Origin: Bdellovibrionales bacterium | GTDB lineage: Bacteria; Bdellovibrionota; UBA1018 | DNA: 64,000 nt | Assembly (NCBI GenBank): GCA_016786465.1 | Contig: JAEUWC010000026.1 | Location: 62,001 to 126,000 of the forward strand | Direction of reading: 5' to 3' | Shown here: positions 33,722 to 42,033 of the stretch, in pieces | Layout of the letters: each line of letters opens with the position of its first letter | How positions within the stretch are numbered: the first letter of the stretch is position 1 | Program-made: the position numbers and the translations under genes | The notes under the pieces: model-generated | Database searches by the model: none | Told to the model about the DNA's origin: nothing | The model's input: the letters and a program-made list of their open reading frames with translations, nothing else

Positions 33722-34770
33722 ACTGATGCGCCTTGAGCGTGATTCCCGCCCTTGACCTTCCAAAAGAGACTTCCGAATCGATGGGGCACCTTGTCAAAAA
33801 GGATCTGCGCCAATACTGCCGCAACCACGGCCGGAGATTCCACCTGAAGGCTGTGCCCCGTTTTCGGAATTTGGACCACGCGAAGCTTCTGCCCCATTTC
33901 GTCCAGCCAAACCCGATGCCATCGAAAAGGGTTCACTTGGTCGGCATCCCCCCAAAGAATCCAAGTGGGGACCGCAATCGAATGCGCTTGCCCCTTGAGC
34001 ATCAGTTTTTTTGCATCAAATGATCGAAGCAGTTGCAGCACATCAGGGCGCGTAAAGAAGCCTTTAAATTCCTGAGAAATAAAACGGAACAAGAATGGTT
34101 CCTTGGCAAACATTCGGCTTCGCATCTGTTCAAAGCCTCCTTCGATCGCGTCGCGAAAGTTTTCCTTCCACTGGTGAATTTCCTGATTCGATCGGTAAAG
34201 ACCTGCGGGCGCCGCCAAGATCAACTTTTCTGGCCCCATGTAATTTCGGCTGACACCGCTGGGGCGGGCCTGTTTGGATTTCTTTACGGCGTAAGCGGCG
34301 CAGACCCAACCCCCTAGGCTATGGCCCATCAGGACTGTGGGTTCCAGGCGGTCCAAGGTTTTGGCGGATGCTTTGAAAAGCTTTTCAAGTGAAGAAAAAC
34401 AGGCTTCATCGTGCAAAAACCCGTGCCAGCCCGGATAATCGACCAGGATGATTTCATCAAACTTTCGGGACAGTAAAGGTGACAGAAGCGAAAATACCGG
34501 AAACCAAGTCAATGACGAATCGCCAAATCCTGGAACGAAAACCAGACGTTCGGTTTTTCGACCGGGGCGTGTTGACGAAGCGACTGGGCCGCGGGCCTTC
34601 TTGCGGGATCGACTTTTGGAAGTCTTCAGCCGCCAAACCCCCAAACCGCTTTCGGGGTGTTCATCCACATAGTGCTGATCCCATTCAAAACCGATCTGTG
34701 CCAACGCTTTGGAACTGATCCAATTCGCCGAACGCAAGATGGGCTTGGAAGGCTTTAATCGAGAAATCAT
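33706..34770 (-). CDS. alpha/beta-hydrolase
   Basis: A 354-residue alpha/beta-hydrolase without a signal peptide. It has the oxyanion region VFVPGFGDSSLTWFP, the nucleophile elbow VLMGHSLGGWVCA, an acidic residue in ILWGDADQVNPF and the late histidine in PKTGHSLQVE. The N-terminal 60 residues are basic (KSRSRKKARGP). Substrate unknown. It lies upstream of pstS on the same strand, 35 bases away, with the candidate Pho box at its 3' end, so pstS may have its own promoter. It is divergent from dabA. Confidence 0.83.
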   Translation of the reverse strand: MISRLKPSKPILRSANWISSKALAQIGFEWDQHYVDEHPESGLGVWRLKTSKSRSRKKARGPVASSTRPGRKTERLVFVPGFGDSSLTWFPVFSLLSPLLSRKFDEIILVDYPGWHGFLHDEACFSSLEKLFKASAKTLDRLEPTVLMGHSLGGWVCAAYAVKKSKQARPSGVSRNYMGPEKLILAAPAGLYRSNQEIHQWKENFRDAIEGGFEQMRSRMFAKEPFLFRFISQEFKGFFTRPDVLQLLRSFDAKKLMLKGQAHSIAVPTWILWGDADQVNPFRWHRVWLDEMGQKLRVVQIPKTGHSLQVESPAVVAAVLAQILFDKVPHRFGSLFWKVKGGNHAQGASVLTNS

Positions 34771-34958
34771 TCGGACTGGTTCCCCCCCTAGGCCACCAGA
34801 ATTGTCCGTTATCTAATCCTCGGGGGTGCAAGCTCGTCAAGCCCAGTGTTGGATCGACTTCAACCCGGTTAACACATGAAGTCATTGAGCTTTTCATTCC
34901 GACTAGCCCAACGTGGCCCCGCATTGTGGATTTGTCGTTTTCAGTTCGTCCAAACTTC

Positions 34959-37430
34959 ATGCTAGTTTCCGCTGCTGTAGCCGTGCAAGAAACCTTTTTC
35001 CAAGAAATCATCGATGACCTTTCGCACTGGCTGCCCACCCAAGGTCCCATCAAGGAATTCATTCATCACAATACACTGCACGCTTACCAAGATCGCCCAT
35101 TTCACGTGGGCGTTCGTGTTTCCAGGCGAATGACCGGTGGCCGCGGAAATCTGAAACTTCACGAATATCAAGATCTGTATCGGCACGGCGAAATCAGCGA
35201 CCGTGCTTTGAAATGGGCCGTTGCGAATGTCGCACACGACAGCCTGGATTCCGCGCAACTGACAAAAGAGCTACTTGAACCCTGTGTTGAAACTGAAGAA
35301 GTTTCCAGCTGGCTTATGCGAAACGGCTTACGAAAAAAGGGCTGGGGCGCGGCTGGTCTAGCTCCAGAAGGACAGACCTACCCGGCGATTTTTCGAATCT
35401 TCGGTCAGTATTACGATCAAGGGATTGCGACCTGGCCGTTTCCAAATTCTTCCGAAGGACTTTACAACGCGGTCGCATCCTTGGTTGAAGCCTCATGGAT
35501 TCCCGTTCGACCTTTTCACACTTCAGTGGCGAAACGCTTGCTTCGATTACCCGCTGAAAAAGCGCTTTCTGAAGTACTGGACGCCTGGCTTGGGGATCAC
35601 AAGTACTACAAACGCTATTTATTAGAAACGGCGCTTGGGCATCCTGGCTGGTCGGGAATGATTCGCCAGTTGGAACTTGAACCTCATTCGATCGTGATTC
35701 CTCGCCCCGGAAGACTGATTGATGCTTTGGCCTTGGAACTGATCGCTGAATATTCACTTTTCTTCGAAACGCTTTCAAAAAAGGGGAAATCAAAAGCGCT
35801 TTTGCTTCCCGATCCTGAAATCGATCTGACCATTCCGGCAGAAGCTGCGAACGATCACCCAGTCAATCGGCCGACTGGGCTGGAACGCCGATTAGAAATC
35901 TGGCAGGAAGCCTACGAACGAACCTACCTAGACAGCTTGGCCTTGGTTCTAAGCCAGAAAAAGGATTCCCAGAAAAAAGAAACTTCAGAAACCGCCGCCT
36001 ACCAAACGATTCATTGCATCGATGATCGTGAATGCTCTTTTCGGCGACACATCGAATTCATCCAGCCCCGGTGTGAAACTTTTGCTTGGGCCGGATTTTT
36101 TTCGATCGACTGCCTTTTTCAAGGCGCGCACGACACGATCCTTCATAAGCACTGTCCCCAACCCATGAAGCCCCGACACGTGATTCAAGAAATTTTGCCT
36201 TCGAAACGCTCGCGCGCCCAAGCCGTTTCAAGATGGCTTCGTTCATTTCACTTAAGCAGCCATCCCAACGGACTGATCCGTGGATGGCTGCTGACCCATG
36301 CTTTGGGATGGGTGACTGCCGTTCGAATGGGTCTAGAAATATTCGTGGGTCCAGGCGAAGACGCCGCAACCTTGGGCGCCTTAGGTCGAATGCTTCCCGG
36401 TTCTGAACTGATTTTGGACAAAGAAAAAGGCTACACCCTAGAAGAAATGGCGGACCGAGTTTTCGGGATGCTGAAAAACATGGGGTTCTTAAGTAAGCCC
36501 CGTCAAGGGTTGACGGTGATCTTCGGTCACGGATCCACAAGTGCCAATAACCCCTACTTTGCCGCTTACGATTGTGGTGCCTGCTCGGGCAAGCCCGGAT
36601 CACCCAATTCACGGGCTTTTGCAAAGATGGCAAACGATTCCCGGGTCCGCGAGATTCTCAAAACGCGCGGGCTGGATCTGGATGGTCAATGGTTTGTGGG
36701 TGCCCTACACGACACCACTCGAGACGAAGTTCAGTATTTTGATGCCCAGGCGATTCCAGGTCACTTTCAAAAAAATTTCGAGAATCTTAAAGAAGACGTG
36801 AATCAAGCCCTTTTGATGAACGCAAAAGAACGCTGTTTGAAGTTTGCCCAGTTACCCCCGAAACTGAATCCGTTAAAGGCCCTGACCGAAGTTCGGCACC
36901 GTTCAACTTCGCTTTTTGAACCCCGTCCAGAAATGAATCACGCGACCAACGCATCCGCGATTGTCGGTCGGCGCGAACTGACCCGCGGAATCTTTTTGGA
37001 TCGCCGCGCATTCTTGAATTCATATGATCCAACAATCGACCCTGAAGGCATCATTCTTACCGGGATTCTTTCGGCAGTCGTACCGGTCTGCGGGGGAATT
37101 AACTTAGAATACTTTTTTTCGCGAACCGATCCCCAAATCTACGGGGCGGGTACCAAACTTCCGCACAATGTTTCTGGACTGATCGGGGTTTTGAACGGAA
37201 CTACGGGCGATCTCTTGACCGGGCTACCCACTCAGATGACTGAAATTCATCCGCCGCTTCGATTGGCGATTTTTGTTGAACAATCTGACGAAGTCGCACT
37301 GCTAGCAGCAAAGCGCAATCCATCGGTATTTGAATGGATTCAAAATGGTTGGGTACGATACCTTTCGATTCACCCTGAAACCGGCAAAATCTTTGAATTT
37401 CGGCAAGATCGAATGGAAAAATGGACATGA
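34959..37430 (+). CDS. dabA: DabA, CO2-hydrating subunit of the inorganic carbon accumulation complex
   Basis: An 823-residue DUF2309 protein. The zinc site of DabA is visible: C353 and D355 in IHCIDDRECSFRRHIE, and H524 and C539 in FGHGSTSANNPYFAAYDCGA, a spacing of 15 as in characterised DabA. The N-terminus LSHWLPTQGPIKEFIHHNTL fits the family. With DabB it converts CO2 to bicarbonate at the membrane, driven by an ion gradient, and so traps inorganic carbon. The ATG at 34959 is chosen because the 11 earlier codons lack homology. The gene ends with a four-base overlap to dabB. Confidence 0.92.
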   Translation: MLVSAAVAVQETFFQEIIDDLSHWLPTQGPIKEFIHHNTLHAYQDRPFHVGVRVSRRMTGGRGNLKLHEYQDLYRHGEISDRALKWAVANVAHDSLDSAQLTKELLEPCVETEEVSSWLMRNGLRKKGWGAAGLAPEGQTYPAIFRIFGQYYDQGIATWPFPNSSEGLYNAVASLVEASWIPVRPFHTSVAKRLLRLPAEKALSEVLDAWLGDHKYYKRYLLETALGHPGWSGMIRQLELEPHSIVIPRPGRLIDALALELIAEYSLFFETLSKKGKSKALLLPDPEIDLTIPAEAANDHPVNRPTGLERRLEIWQEAYERTYLDSLALVLSQKKDSQKKETSETAAYQTIHCIDDRECSFRRHIEFIQPRCETFAWAGFFSIDCLFQGAHDTILHKHCPQPMKPRHVIQEILPSKRSRAQAVSRWLRSFHLSSHPNGLIRGWLLTHALGWVTAVRMGLEIFVGPGEDAATLGALGRMLPGSELILDKEKGYTLEEMADRVFGMLKNMGFLSKPRQGLTVIFGHGSTSANNPYFAAYDCGACSGKPGSPNSRAFAKMANDSRVREILKTRGLDLDGQWFVGALHDTTRDEVQYFDAQAIPGHFQKNFENLKEDVNQALLMNAKERCLKFAQLPPKLNPLKALTEVRHRSTSLFEPRPEMNHATNASAIVGRRELTRGIFLDRRAFLNSYDPTIDPEGIILTGILSAVVPVCGGINLEYFFSRTDPQIYGAGTKLPHNVSGLIGVLNGTTGDLLTGLPTQMTEIHPPLRLAIFVEQSDEVALLAAKRNPSVFEWIQNGWVRYLSIHPETGKIFEFRQDRMEKWT

Positions 37431-39238
37431 TCGCCGGAACCCCGTTTTTCTTACTGGCCCTTCTTTTCCCCTTTTTCGGAGCCATACTGCTTCAATTCTT
37501 GCGAGCCTTTCCGGAAAAAACAATCTACAGGACGGCGAAATCCGTCATGCTGATTCAAACCGCCTGGGTTTTTTTGTCACTCGCTTTTCCCCAAAAATTT
37601 CAGACCCATCTTTTCGTCTGGCATGACTACCATTTCGAAGTTTTGCTCGAATTGGACCTGACCGCAAAAATCTTCTGGGCGCTTGCAACCCTTCTAGGAG
37701 GGATCGTCGTGCGCTTCAGTTTGATTTACATGCATCGCGAGCCCGGCTATTCACGCTTTTTTTCGACGCTCTTTACTTTCCTTGGCGGGGTTTGGATTCT
37801 TGCGGCAGCCGGAAATTTGGACACATTCCTGATTGGTTGGGAAATTTTGGGAATTGCGTCTTTTCTTTTGATCGGATTTTACCGGCACCGCGCGCAGCCG
37901 GTACAGAATGCCGCCATGGTCTATTCCATTTACCGGCTTTGTGATGTGGGTCTACTTGCGGGTGCTTATCTCGAACATAGCGAACTTCGCGGAATGGGGT
38001 TCACCGAACTGATGGGCCCCTTGGGCGCCCAAGGTCTAGCGGCGCTTTCGGATGGAAATCTGTTTTTCATTTCAGTCCTTCTGATTTTTGCGTCGTTTGG
38101 AAAATCGGCTCAAGTACCCTTTAGTTCCTGGCTTCCGCGAGCCATGGAGGGCCCAACCCCTTCAAGCGCCATATTCTATGGTGCACTTTCCATCCACGCT
38201 GGCGCACTTCTGCTTTTGAGAACTTATCCGATTTGGAGCGCTTCCCAATGGGCGACGAATTTGATCCTCGTCGGAGGTGCGGTCAGCGCATTATTGGCTT
38301 CTGGCATCGGCCGAACCGTATCCAATATCAAAGCCCAAATCGCCTATTCTTCCATTACCCAGGTCGGAATCATCTTCATTGAAATCGCAATGGGCTGGAA
38401 AGACCTGGCTTTAGTCCACATCGTCAGTAACGCCTTCTTGCGATGCTATCAGCTTTTGGCTTCCCCGTCCGTCGTCGCCCATCTGCTGCGGGTTCAAGGA
38501 ACCCAAGAAGCAAAAGCTCGCGAACCCAAGCCGCGTAAAAATAGTGCCTTTCATTCGACGTCGTACGCCTTTCTGATGTCAGAAGCCTACCTTCAAGATT
38601 TGGCACGCCTGATCTTCCTTACACTTCCACAAAGGCTTTCTGGATGGTCGATTCGCCGCCCCTATGGAAGTTATCTGATTGGAATTTGCGTATTCGTATT
38701 GGCCTACGCGAAATGGGATTTCAAAATCGGCGCTGCTGTGGGGCTTTCACTGGCGCTGGCAATGGACGCGCTTTGGGATGCGACCCAAGGAAATGGATTT
38801 CAAGATACCGCTTCTTGCCGACGCACTTTCGACAAAACTTCGTTATCCAGCTTCACGTTTTCGATTTCAGTTTCGATGGCCTATCCTTTGGGATGGAAAC
38901 TCGGTGTACTTGAACTGCTTCCCTTTAGCGCCGGGATCATCTTTTGGTGGGTTGTCGCCCGCGTCGCTCTTTTAGGATTCAACAGGAATGAAGTCTACGG
39001 CCCCCCCTGGGTGGTTTATCCCCGCCGGTCGTTCGCGGCATTTATTTCAGTTCTTGGGCTCAGTGGATTTCCGATTTCAACCGTCTTTTTCGGAGAAGAT
39101 CTTCTGCTTCGTGAGATCACTAACGTCCGTCCATCTTTGGCTGTCGCGTTCACTGGAATCTTTATTTTGAACGGAATCGCACTGATCCAAAACTATACTC
39201 GCTTTTTCTTTGAACCCAATCATCCGCAAAAACAGTGA
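37427..39238 (+). CDS. dabB: DabB, NuoL/Mrp-type membrane subunit
   Basis: A 603-residue membrane protein with a dozen or more hydrophobic segments and the proton-conducting antiporter domain of complex I subunit 5. Visible family segments are LFTFLGGVWILAAAGNLDTF, IGWEILGIASFLLIGFY and SSWLPRAMEGPTPSSAIFYG. It supplies the ion-driven half of the DabAB complex. A basic, non-hydrophobic loop (EAKAREPKPRKNSAFHST) interrupts the antiporter domain after the SNAFLRCYQLLASPSVVAHL segment. The start may be the ATG at 37427 (ATGA overlap with dabA) or the one at 37421. A hairpin with a T-run follows. Confidence 0.87.
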   Translation: MIAGTPFFLLALLFPFFGAILLQFLRAFPEKTIYRTAKSVMLIQTAWVFLSLAFPQKFQTHLFVWHDYHFEVLLELDLTAKIFWALATLLGGIVVRFSLIYMHREPGYSRFFSTLFTFLGGVWILAAAGNLDTFLIGWEILGIASFLLIGFYRHRAQPVQNAAMVYSIYRLCDVGLLAGAYLEHSELRGMGFTELMGPLGAQGLAALSDGNLFFISVLLIFASFGKSAQVPFSSWLPRAMEGPTPSSAIFYGALSIHAGALLLLRTYPIWSASQWATNLILVGGAVSALLASGIGRTVSNIKAQIAYSSITQVGIIFIEIAMGWKDLALVHIVSNAFLRCYQLLASPSVVAHLLRVQGTQEAKAREPKPRKNSAFHSTSYAFLMSEAYLQDLARLIFLTLPQRLSGWSIRRPYGSYLIGICVFVLAYAKWDFKIGAAVGLSLALAMDALWDATQGNGFQDTASCRRTFDKTSLSSFTFSISVSMAYPLGWKLGVLELLPFSAGIIFWWVVARVALLGFNRNEVYGPPWVVYPRRSFAAFISVLGLSGFPISTVFFGEDLLLREITNVRPSLAVAFTGIFILNGIALIQNYTRFFFEPNHPQKQ

Positions 39239-39272
39239 ACTAGCTTGCATTTCAACTTGACGCACTGCCTGG

Positions 39273-39316
39273 GGCCTTGGGGAATTAAAGTTTTTCAGAC
39301 AAAGGCCTTTTTTTTT
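39273..39316 (+). terminator. candidate rho-independent terminator after dabB
   Basis: GGCCTT (39273-39278) pairs with AAGGCC (39302-39307), directly followed by nine T. The six-base stem and 23-base loop are not ideal, but the position 34 bases after the dabB stop and the T-run support termination before the phospholipase-D-like gene. Confidence 0.5.
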
Positions 39317-39358
39317 AAATACGCCGTGCTAGCCATTAATTCCATCCAAGGAGCTTGC

Positions 39359-40600
39359 ATGAAGAACAACGTCTTGTTGTCTGCGTTTTTGGCCCTGATG
39401 GTCTTCGGTTGTGCCGGAAAGAAGGAGAATCTGGATCTGGTTCATCTTGAATCCGAGCAAGCAAAGGCAAAAGCAGCGAAACCTTCGCCCGCCTACTTGG
39501 TTCAATCGGTTCCCGAAGAATTGACGGTTGCGCTTCCAAATCTAGCGCTCGCTCAAGACACCTGGATCAAGCTGATCAGCGCTTCGAAATCTTCCATCGA
39601 CATCGAACAGATGTACGTTTCGATGCAAACCGGTGAAGCCCTGGATCCTGTCTTTACCGCCCTGCAAGCCGCTGCCAATCGTGGGGTGAAGATTCGAATG
39701 ATCCTTTCCAAGAACATGATCACGTCAGACCCAGCGGGCCTGGCCCAGATGAAAACGATCAAAAATATTGAGATCGGCGTATTGGACCTAAAGGCCATGA
39801 CCGGCGGAATTCAGCACGCGAAATTCTGGATCTTTGACCATTCGAAGATTTTCGTCGGGTCTCAGAATTTTGACTGGAAAGCCTTAAGCCAGATTCACGA
39901 ATTGGGCGTAGTCGTCGAAGACCCAACCACGACTCAGCGCCTGGACACGATTTTCGCTACCGACTGGGAAATGGCCAAAACAGGTAAACAGCCTAAGACC
40001 TTTCTTTCGGCTCAAACGATCTTAAGCGATCCGACGATCGATATGTCATCCAGTCCTGCAGTTCTGAACCCTCAGGGGATGCCTGCAACGATCGATGTGA
40101 TTTTGGGTCAGATCAAGTCCGCTAAGAAATCCCTTCAGATTCAAGTCATGGATTACAACACTTCTTCATCCAGCACGGGATCAGCCTGGACTGAAATTGA
40201 CGACGCCTTGGTCGACGCCGCGAAACGCGGTGTGAAAGTCCAACTTTTGGTTTCGCACTGGAACACGACGTCGCACGCCATTGGCGCCATCAAGGCTCTT
40301 CAGGGTAAGAACGGAATCGAAGTGCGGATCTGCACCCTTCCGGAACACTCGAAGGGATTTATTTCCTATGCTCGAGTGATTCACAGCAAGTACATGGTGA
40401 TCGATTCAACCCGTCTTTGGATGGGAACCAGCAACTGGTCACGGGGCTATTTCTACGCGACAAGAAATACGGATTTCTTATTTGATCGGCAAGCGATGGC
40501 CGACGAAGCGAGCCAGGTTTTCGACGTCCTTTGGAACGCGCCGTTCACTGAAGCCGTCGATGCGAACAAGGCCTATCCTGAACCTCGCAAAGGAAGCTAA
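39359..40600 (+). CDS. phospholipase D-family lipoprotein
   Basis: A 413-residue predicted lipoprotein (LLSAFLALMVFGC; Phe at the -2 position is unusual). It carries two HKD motifs of the phospholipase D superfamily: H153-K155-D160 in QHAKFWIFDHSKIFVGSQNF and H342-K344-D349 in IHSKYMVIDSTRLWMGTSNW. Two complete motifs indicate an active phosphodiesterase or transphosphatidylase. Its exported position suits a phospholipid or cardiolipin-type substrate, though nuclease members also exist. The start is set by AAGGAG eight bases upstream; the longer frame beginning at 39245 runs through the terminator and is not used. Confidence 0.88.
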   Translation: MKNNVLLSAFLALMVFGCAGKKENLDLVHLESEQAKAKAAKPSPAYLVQSVPEELTVALPNLALAQDTWIKLISASKSSIDIEQMYVSMQTGEALDPVFTALQAAANRGVKIRMILSKNMITSDPAGLAQMKTIKNIEIGVLDLKAMTGGIQHAKFWIFDHSKIFVGSQNFDWKALSQIHELGVVVEDPTTTQRLDTIFATDWEMAKTGKQPKTFLSAQTILSDPTIDMSSSPAVLNPQGMPATIDVILGQIKSAKKSLQIQVMDYNTSSSSTGSAWTEIDDALVDAAKRGVKVQLLVSHWNTTSHAIGAIKALQGKNGIEVRICTLPEHSKGFISYARVIHSKYMVIDSTRLWMGTSNWSRGYFYATRNTDFLFDRQAMADEASQVFDVLWNAPFTEAVDANKAYPEPRKGS

Positions 40601-40615
40601 GGATCCCTTCGCCCT

Positions 40616-40765
40616 TTAAGGGTTAGAAATCGTCGCCGGCAAAGCGATCTTGGTGGATTCGGCGCTGCTCGATGATTTTTCGCGAACTGCCGTGACAATT
40701 GCCATGGTCAGGGATCCCACGACCCCGGCAACCAAAACCCACACCACCCAAGTCAGTTTTTTCAT
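40616..40765 (-). CDS. 49-residue predicted membrane peptide
   Basis: A short frame immediately after the aminotransferase on the same strand, overlapping its stop as ATGA. The peptide starts MKKLTWVVWVLVAGVVGSLT, has one hydrophobic span (residues 5-27) and a polar tail rich in Ser (EKSSSSAESTKIAL). AGTAGGACAG in the end of the aminotransferase gives a ribosome binding site. The coupling and the positive-inside start support a real gene. Function unknown; it may anchor or modulate the neighbouring enzyme. Confidence 0.62.
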   Translation of the reverse strand: MKKLTWVVWVLVAGVVGSLTMAIVTAVREKSSSSAESTKIALPATISNP

Positions 40766-42009
40766 GTCTGTCCTACTTTCCACATTTTCAGGCCTTCTTG
40801 CATTCGGGCCTGGAATTTTGAATCCAAAACGTCGCTACAAACAGCGTACCGGATCAGGGGTTCGCCGCTTGGTCCGGTGAAATGAACGCCCACGATTCCG
40901 GTTTGGTCAATCACCCTTCGATTGAAGGCTTCGGCTTGCGAAATCCCCTTCATCTTTGCTTCTTCGATCAGATCCACGCCAAACGCGCGGTTTGGAACTT
41001 TCCAAAGCGTGAAGAACCCAGCATTGGTTTCACACGCAGGTTCTAAACCGGCTTCTTTTAATGTTGGAACCAGCCAATTCAATCGCCCCTGATACATTTC
41101 GTAAAGATCGTTCAAAAGCTTTTTCGTGCCCGCGCGGTCCTTGAAAAGTTCACCGTATGCCGCCATCAACGAAGGAACCGGGCCCGAATCCGTGTTTCCC
41201 TTGACCAAAATAAAGTCTTCGATGAAGTCCTTGGATCCCAGTGCTACACCCAGGCGGGCTCCAGGATCGCTAAAAGCTTTTGAAACCGAAAAAAGTTCAA
41301 TCCATTCCAGTTCCGGAAAATCTTTGGCGACTTGGCAAAGCGGAATGTGATTTTTTCCACCTAAAGTCGTGTACGCACCGTCATTGACCAACCGGGTCTT
41401 GTTTTGAATGCAATGCTGAATCAGCTTCACCCATTCATCCCGCGAAGCTCCACGCGCGGCTGGATTTCCGGGGCGAATCACAAAAATCAAATCCGCACGC
41501 GATCCAGAAAGCGCAGCTTCCAATGCGCCGGTATTCAAGACCATTCCGTCTTCACTGGATAAAGGCCAAACCAAGCGCTTTGCCGCAAAATAGGCCTGCG
41601 ACCAGGTTCCGATGACGTCATAAGCCGGAAGGTTAGAAACCACCTTGAACTGCGAACGATCTTTTAAATGTAAACCACAAGCCAAAGGCATCAACGCGCC
41701 TGCGGTTTTAATCCCTGCAATCGGGACGGCCTTGAGTTCCGGGTGCGCATCTAGGTCAAAATCAGCAAAAGCGGAAACCAACCCTTCGCTGAAGCGGTTT
41801 AGGTTCTTGTCTTCGGCATAGGTGTGAAGGTCAAATTCGGTAGAAAGCTGAAACCTGGATTTCAAGTCGCGAAGTTCCTTAGGAGGGATCGTATCGGGAT
41901 TGCCCAATGAAAGATTCAAAGCCTTTTGTCCCGATTTCTGTTCGTATTCGCGAATCAGAATGTAGATCAGCTGAAAAAGATTGATGCCACTGGCTGGAAG
42001 ACTGCGCAT
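40762..42009 (-). CDS. PLP-dependent class I/II aminotransferase
   Basis: A 415-residue fold-type I aminotransferase. SLGNPDTIPPKELRDL opens the N-terminal part, FVIRPGNPAARGASRDEW corresponds to the substrate and cofactor loop, and K244 in LFSVSKAFSDPGARLGVALG is the Schiff-base lysine. The C-terminal GPSGEPLIRYAVC contains the arginine expected to hold the substrate carboxylate. LL-diaminopimelate, aspartate and alanine-type enzymes share this layout, and the substrate cannot be chosen from sequence. It is followed by the coupled 49-residue membrane peptide. Confidence 0.85.
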   Translation of the reverse strand: MRSLPASGINLFQLIYILIREYEQKSGQKALNLSLGNPDTIPPKELRDLKSRFQLSTEFDLHTYAEDKNLNRFSEGLVSAFADFDLDAHPELKAVPIAGIKTAGALMPLACGLHLKDRSQFKVVSNLPAYDVIGTWSQAYFAAKRLVWPLSSEDGMVLNTGALEAALSGSRADLIFVIRPGNPAARGASRDEWVKLIQHCIQNKTRLVNDGAYTTLGGKNHIPLCQVAKDFPELEWIELFSVSKAFSDPGARLGVALGSKDFIEDFILVKGNTDSGPVPSLMAAYGELFKDRAGTKKLLNDLYEMYQGRLNWLVPTLKEAGLEPACETNAGFFTLWKVPNRAFGVDLIEEAKMKGISQAEAFNRRVIDQTGIVGVHFTGPSGEPLIRYAVCSDVLDSKFQARMQEGLKMWKVGQT

Positions 42010-42033
42010 ACGCGAAGTCTAGACCCGAAAGGT

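Noticed and set aside
39286-39312. TAAAGTTT followed after 11 bases by GCC, suggesting a flagellar sigma-28 promoter before the phospholipase-D-like gene
   Set aside because: The second element is GCCTTTTT, not GCCGATAA, and the bases are better explained as part of the terminator stem and T-run.
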